This document shows, piece by piece, positions 21,308 to 21,764 of a stretch of 21,764 nucleotides of DNA. Numbering within the stretch: position 1 is the first letter of the stretch; each line of letters begins with the position of its first letter. The DNA comes from JAUQQI01 sp040289115. Lineage in GTDB: Bacteria > Chloroflexota > Dehalococcoidia > JAUQQI01. The position numbers were made by a program, and so were the translations under genes. The notes beneath the pieces were generated by a model, which was not told the origin of the DNA, did not search any database, and saw nothing but the letters and a program-made list of their open reading frames with translations. The stretch covers positions 1-21,764 of the forward strand of contig PSKS01000041.1 of NCBI GenBank assembly GCA_040289115.1. Reading direction: 5' to 3'.

Positions 21308-21764
21308 CAAAGGGAACCGAACTTCACGACCCGGAAGGGGAAGTCCTCCTTTCGGCCTACCTGGACGGGGAGCTTGAACCCGAGGAGCGCCGCCAGGTGG
21401 AGGCCCACCTGGCCGGTTGTGGACGATGTCGGGAGCTTCTTTTCGACCTGCGCCGGGTAAAGAGTCTGGTGGGGGAACTTCCTCTGGAGGCCCCGCCCCG
21501 GCCGGTAACCGTGGGGTACCGCCCGCTACGGCGGCTTCCGGAACTGGCCGCCTTGGCTGCCCTGGTCGCCGGCCTGCTTCTCCTCGGGGCCGACCTACTG
21601 ATTGCCCGAACGCCTGCCTCGGTCATGGCGCCGGCTGTTCCCGCCGCCCCGGCGGCCGACCGGCAGCTGGCCCGACCTGAAACCGGCCCGGCGGAGCGGC
21701 CTCTGGCCCGGCTCCCCGGCCCGCTGGGGGTGGCTGGGGCCGGCCTTGCGGCTACCGGCGGGCT
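21304..21764 (+). CDS. Zinc-type (zf-HC2) membrane anti-sigma factor, 3' end outside the window
   Basis: The frame from TTG at 21304 is open to the window end (153 codons). TTGA overlaps the sigma stop, with AAAGGA about 8 nt upstream, so the pair is translationally coupled. Residues 15-45 (LLSAYLDGELEPEERRQVEAH then LAGCGRCREL) contain His35-x3-Cys39-x2-Cys42, the zinc anti-sigma motif, plus the usual DGEL helix. A single membrane helix lies at about 80-100 (ELAALAALVAGLLLLGADLLI), followed by an Ala/Pro-rich outside region from about 103. The cytosolic N-terminus should sequester the ECF sigma; signal release is probably by proteolysis or redox, by analogy. The sensor domain is not visible because the gene is truncated. 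Confidence 0.92.
   Translation, partial: MTKGTELHDPEGEVLLSAYLDGELEPEERRQVEAHLAGCGRCRELLFDLRRVKSLVGELPLEAPPRPVTVGYRPLRRLPELAALAALVAGLLLLGADLLIARTPASVMAPAVPAAPAADRQLARPETGPAERPLARLPGPLGVAGAGLAATGG

Noticed and set aside
1..21764. CRISPR arrays, insertion sequences, prophage or defence islands
   Set aside because: No regularly spaced repeats, transposase motifs, integrase or attachment-site duplications were seen; the genes are mostly conserved chromosomal ones with uniform GC.

Overview
This 21.8 kb window is high-GC bacterial chromosome. It is densely packed, with no phage, transposon or CRISPR content. Phylum is not fixed by what I can see. A valS T-box and a SAM-I riboswitch fit Bacillota or Chloroflexota. 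The Rel protein, a tiny Zn-ribbon protein and apparently leaderless genes remind me more of Chloroflexota, held weakly and by inference only.

Layout, left to right. At the left edge (1-93) a consensus promoter reads leftward into the first part of a SAM-I riboswitch; its gene lies outside the window. From 204 to 9596 everything is on the minus strand: tRNA-Gln, a bifunctional-type Rel (ppGpp) enzyme, a class I aminotransferase, a two-gene ABC-2 exporter, then, behind a new promoter, a carbohydrate importer (two permeases and a lipoprotein binding protein, no ATPase) ending with a small two-helix membrane protein.

In the middle (9600-10840) an isocitrate/isopropylmalate-family dehydrogenase runs on the plus strand. 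It shares a divergent promoter region with tRNA-Gln and ends in a perfect terminator hairpin that contains its own stop codon. Convergent to it is valS, led by a complete T-box with a GUC (Val) specifier. uvrC diverges from valS and overlaps tail-to-tail by 33 bp with a large secreted/membrane protein of unknown role. That protein follows an RlmD/RumA-type RNA methyltransferase. Next come an EamA transporter, a Zn-ribbon mini-protein and, on the plus strand to the right edge, an ECF sigma factor with a translationally coupled zinc-type anti-sigma factor cut by the window end. That last gene starts with TTG.

Most genes are housekeeping. The interest lies mainly in regulation: two riboswitches, a structured tRNA-Gln/rel spacer with an intrinsic terminator, and at least two genes whose -10 box sits 7-8 nt before a GTG start (leaderless mRNAs). 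I found no convincing evidence of a wholly new multi-gene system; the least explained protein is the roughly 806-residue secreted protein at 15892-18312.
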